Shown one piece after another: positions 4,471-6,753 of a stretch of DNA of 6,753 nt; positions within the stretch are counted from its first letter, which is position 1; every line of letters starts with the position of its first letter. The position numbers were made by a program, and so were the translations under genes. Origin of the DNA: Rhodococcus sp. (in: high G+C Gram-positive bacteria). Its GTDB lineage: Bacteria > Actinomycetota > Actinomycetes > Mycobacteriales > Mycobacteriaceae. Below the pieces are notes generated by a model. It was not told the DNA's origin, made no database searches, and saw only the letters and a list, made by a program, of their open reading frames with translations. The DNA lies in contig JAAYXN010000452.1 in assembly GCA_012515885.1 (NCBI GenBank), positions 1-6,753 on the forward strand. Reading direction: 5' to 3'.

Positions 4471-6753
4471 CTAGTTCTTCTTGCCGGGAGCCTTCGCACC
4501 GGACTTGAAGCCCAGGCCACCGGGCTTGGCGGCCGGAGGAGCCTTAGGCTCAGCCTTCGCCTCGCTCGCTGGTGCTTCGGCAGGTGCCTCGGCTGCGGGA
4601 GCCTCCGTTGCAGCTTCCTCGACGGGAGCCTCAGCAGGTTCAGCCTTTGCTTCCTCAGCCTTCGGGACAGCGGCCTTGGGAGCCGCAGCCTTACGTGCAC
4701 CCGGGGCGGTTGCGCCGGACTTGAAGCCCAACCCGCCGGCCTTGGCGGCAGGAGGAGCCTTCGGTTCCGGAGCAGTCTCAGCAGCAGGAGCGGACTCAAC
4801 AGGAGCAGAGGCAGTCTCAGCAGGCGCTTCAGCAGGAGCAGCCTCAGCGGCCGGCGCCGCCTTAGCCGCAGGCTTACCCGGTGCCTTCGCACCCGGAGCC
4901 TTGCCGAGGCCCTTCATCTGCAGACCCGGGCCCTTCTTGGGGGCGACGGGAGCCTTCGTTGCCTCAGCAGCCGGAGCCTCAGCGGCTTCAGCGGCAGGAG
5001 CAGCGTCAGCCTTCGGAGCAGCAGCCTTCGCGCCCGGTGCCTTAGCCGGTCCCTTCATTTGCAGGCCCTTGCCGCCCGGTGCCTTCGCGCCGGGAGCCTT
5101 GCCGAGGCCCTTCATCTGCAGACCGCCGCCAGCCTTAGGAGCTTCCGCGGCCGGAGCCTCAGCAGCAGCCTCATCGGCCTTCGGTGCAGCAGCACCTGGT
5201 GCCTTAGCCGGTCCCTTCATTTGCAGGCCCTTGCCGCCCGGTGCCTTCGCACCCGGACCCTTGGCAAGACCCTTCATCTGCAAGCCCTTGCCCGCAGGCG
5301 CAGCCTTGGCGGCGGGGGTTGCGGCAGCTTCTTCAACCTCGGCGACGCGGGCTTCTTCCTTCTCCTCGGCGACCGCTTCAGCGGCGACGGGAGCAGGCTC
5401 GGCCTTCGGCTTCGGGATGACCTTGATGTTCTCGGACAGCTGCGCAGGCTCAAGGCGCGTGATCGACGACAGCATCAGCTGTGCGACGTCCACAACCTCG
5501 ACGCCTTCGCCCTTGCCCTCTTCCTGACGTGCCGTGACACCGTCGGTGAGCATGACGCGGCAGAACGGGCAACCGGTCGCGATCTTCGTCGTGTTGGTTT
5601 CGAGCGCTTCGTCGACGCGGTCGACGTTGATGCGCTTACCGATCTGCTCTTCCATCCACATGCGGGCACCACCGGCGCCACAGCACATGGAACGTTCGCC
5701 GTGACGCGGCATTTCCTTGAGCTTGGAGCCGGACGCTTCCATGAGCTCGCGTGGCGCGTCGTAGACCTTGTTGTGGCGGCCGAGGAAGCAGGGGTCGTGG
5801 TAGGTGACGTTTTCGCCGACCGATGCGACTGGGATCAGCTTCTTTTGGCGCACGAGACGGTTGAGCAGCTGCGTGTGGTGAACCACCTCGTAGCGGCCGC
5901 CGACCTCGGGGTATTCGTTGCCGAGTGCGTTGAAGCAGTGTGCACAGGTGACGACGATCTTGCGCTTGCGACGGTCTTCGATGCCTTCGAAGACGGAGTC
6001 GAGCAGTTCGATGTTCTGCATTGCGAGCTGCTGGAACAGGAACTCGTTACCGGCACGGCGAGCGGAGTCACCGGTACAGGTTTCGTCGGCACCGAGGACC
6101 ATGAACTTCACGCCAGCGGTGGCGAGCAGCTCAGCAACAGCCTTGGTGGTGCGCTTGGCACGGTCCTCGTAGGCACCGGCACAACCGACCCAGAACAGGT
6201 ACTCGTAGTCCTCGAAGGTTTCTGCATCCTGGCCGAAGACCGGGATGTCGAAGTCCATTTCGTCGATCCAGTTGAGGCGATCCTTGGAGTTCTGGCCCCA
6301 CGGGTTGCCCTTGTTTTCGAGGTTCTTGAACAGGCCAGCAAGCTCGGACGGGAACTCCGATTCGATGAGGACCTGGTAGCGGCGCATGTCGATGATGTGG
6401 TCGACGTGCTCGATGTCGACGGGGCACTGCTCGACACAGGCGCCACAGTTGGTGCAGGACCACAGGGTTTCGGTGTCGATGACGGCGCCGAGTTCGCCAG
6501 CTTCAACGAGTTCTTTTGTCTCGCCGACGAGCTTGCGCTCGGCTTCCTTGCGAGCTTCCTCAGGGATCTTCGCGAGCTTGTGTTCGAGGACGTTGCCGTC
6601 TGCGTCAACGAGGCCCACCTCGTCGCCGCCCATGTCCTTCTTGCCGCCAGCGAGCAGGTACGGCGCCTTGGCCATACCGTGGTCGCGCAGCGACATGATG
6701 AGCAGCTTGGGGGACAGCGGCTTACCGGTATTCCAGGCGGGGCACTGCGACTG
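4471..6753 (-). CDS. Membrane-type [4Fe-4S] HdrD-like reductase with repeat-rich C-terminal tail (5' end outside window)
   Basis: The frame is open to the right edge; the first visible residues are QSQCPAWNTGKPLSPK, the middle of a ferredoxin-type motif, so the ATG at 6696 is internal. The missing N-terminus should hold the rest of that motif and, by family precedent, a NarI-like membrane cytochrome region. Of 760 visible residues (numbered from the edge): Cys4 ends cluster 1; CTNCGACVEQCP at 100-111 is cluster 2; two CCG domains follow. The first has Cys191, Cys226 (CTG in place of CCG) and CAHC at 270-273; the second is complete, with Cys322, CCG at 357-359 and CPFC at 395-398. Such domains bind the catalytic Fe-S centre of heterodisulfide-reductase-like enzymes. 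The type matches M. tuberculosis Rv0338c; it probably passes electrons between a thiol/disulfide or organic-acid couple and the membrane quinone pool, but the true substrate is unknown. Residues 447-760 are a low-complexity tail with seven GL-x-(M/F)-K repeats. It is convergent with the S9 peptidase. Confidence 0.92.
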   Translation of the reverse strand, partial: QSQCPAWNTGKPLSPKLLIMSLRDHGMAKAPYLLAGGKKDMGGDEVGLVDADGNVLEHKLAKIPEEARKEAERKLVGETKELVEAGELGAVIDTETLWSCTNCGACVEQCPVDIEHVDHIIDMRRYQVLIESEFPSELAGLFKNLENKGNPWGQNSKDRLNWIDEMDFDIPVFGQDAETFEDYEYLFWVGCAGAYEDRAKRTTKAVAELLATAGVKFMVLGADETCTGDSARRAGNEFLFQQLAMQNIELLDSVFEGIEDRRKRKIVVTCAHCFNALGNEYPEVGGRYEVVHHTQLLNRLVRQKKLIPVASVGENVTYHDPCFLGRHNKVYDAPRELMEASGSKLKEMPRHGERSMCCGAGGARMWMEEQIGKRINVDRVDEALETNTTKIATGCPFCRVMLTDGVTARQEEGKGEGVEVVDVAQLMLSSITRLEPAQLSENIKVIPKPKAEPAPVAAEAVAEEKEEARVAEVEEAAATPAAKAAPAGKGLQMKGLAKGPGAKAPGGKGLQMKGPAKAPGAAAPKADEAAAEAPAAEAPKAGGGLQMKGLGKAPGAKAPGGKGLQMKGPAKAPGAKAAAPKADAAPAAEAAEAPAAEATKAPVAPKKGPGLQMKGLGKAPGAKAPGKPAAKAAPAAEAAPAEAPAETASAPVESAPAAETAPEPKAPPAAKAGGLGFKSGATAPGARKAAAPKAAVPKAEEAKAEPAEAPVEEAATEAPAAEAPAEAPASEAKAEPKAPPAAKPGGLGFKSGAKAPGKKN
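4483..5286 (-). repeat. Seven-copy protein repeat GLx(M/F)K in the Fe-S reductase tail
   Basis: Copies in protein order: 5286-5236 and 5229-5191 (tandem pair), 5124-5074 and 5067-5029 (tandem pair), 4926-4876, 4734-4696 and 4518-4483. Copies 1-5 share GLQMKG; copies 6-7 share GLGFKSGA. All align on G-L-x-(M/F)-K-(G/S)-x-x-(K/T)-x-P-G, usually followed by Ala. The units are basic and rich in Gly/Lys; the linkers between them are Ala/Pro/Glu-rich and partly acidic (for example EEKEEARVAEVEEA before copy 1). The last two copies share a longer block beginning EPKAPPAAK. The tail is predicted to be disordered and cytoplasmic; no known domain was recognised. Confidence 0.9.
5036..5250. repeat. 53-nt exact direct repeat, offset 162 bp, in the tail coding region
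   Basis: Bases 5036-5088 and 5198-5250 are identical over 53 nt, with the first base on each side differing (c/t on the left, g/a on the right). The offset of 162 bp is exactly 54 codons, so gain or loss of one unit keeps the frame. Each copy encodes the junction between the two repeats of a tandem pair (AKAPGGKGLQMKGPAKA). Identity at synonymous positions suggests a fairly recent duplication or gene conversion. Confidence 0.85.

Noticed and set aside
4471..5292. CRISPR-like interpretation of the repeated DNA at 4483-5286
   Set aside because: Repeat spacing is irregular, all units are in one reading frame of a long gene, and differences between copies respect codon positions; this is a protein repeat.
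4481..5527. Long plus-strand Ala/Gly/Pro frame opposite the Fe-S reductase tail
   Set aside because: It is the mirror of the low-complexity repeat coding on the minus strand; its repeats come entirely from the tail repeats and it lacks its own start signals.
4471..6696. ATG at 6696 as the start of the Fe-S reductase
   Set aside because: The same frame continues upstream to the window edge and encodes QSQCPAWNTGKPL, part of an iron-sulfur motif, so this methionine is internal.

Overview
The window reads as a G+C-rich actinobacterial chromosome segment, most likely from the Mycobacteriales (Corynebacterium / Dietzia / Gordonia / Mycobacterium side). The basis is an aminotransferase that I recognise as the M. 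tuberculosis AspC (Rv0337c) / Corynebacterium AlaT type, close to a membrane-type [4Fe-4S] heterodisulfide-reductase-like protein of the Rv0338c type. The genus cannot be fixed from the sequence.

Layout, left to right. (1) 1-384, minus strand: the first 128 codons of a YibE/F-family membrane protein, cut by the left edge, with a six-histidine His-Gly N-terminus. (2) 385-1067: about 680 bases without a convincing gene, holding homopolymeric G tracts, a G-quadruplex-type motif, an 11-bp inverted repeat and a small palindrome. (3) 1068-1108: a rho-independent terminator for (4) alaT/aspC-like aminotransferase, 1132-2385, minus strand. (5) 2386-2465: an 80-bp divergent promoter region. (6) 2466-4388, plus strand: a complete S9-family serine peptidase. 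(7) 4421-4464: a 20-bp perfect-stem bidirectional terminator between convergent genes. (8) 4471-6753, minus strand: the Fe-S reductase, cut by the right edge, ending in a 314-residue Ala/Pro/Lys/Glu-rich tail with seven Gly-Leu-x-(Met/Phe)-Lys repeats.

The three genes whose starts are visible each have an A..T -10-like hexamer exactly 6 nt before the start codon (TACGCT, GACAAT, TAGAGT) and no clear Shine-Dalgarno. This is the architecture expected of leaderless actinobacterial transcripts. The genes look like separate transcription units and not one operon. Their jobs are alanine/amino-acid metabolism (AlaT), intracellular peptide turnover (S9 peptidase), membrane-linked redox (Fe-S reductase) and an unassigned membrane function (YibE/F).

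I see no CRISPR array, insertion sequence, phage gene, tRNA, rRNA or defence cassette. The content is mostly core metabolism. The least explained element is the repeat-bearing tail of the Fe-S reductase, followed by the G-tract region upstream of the YibE/F gene.
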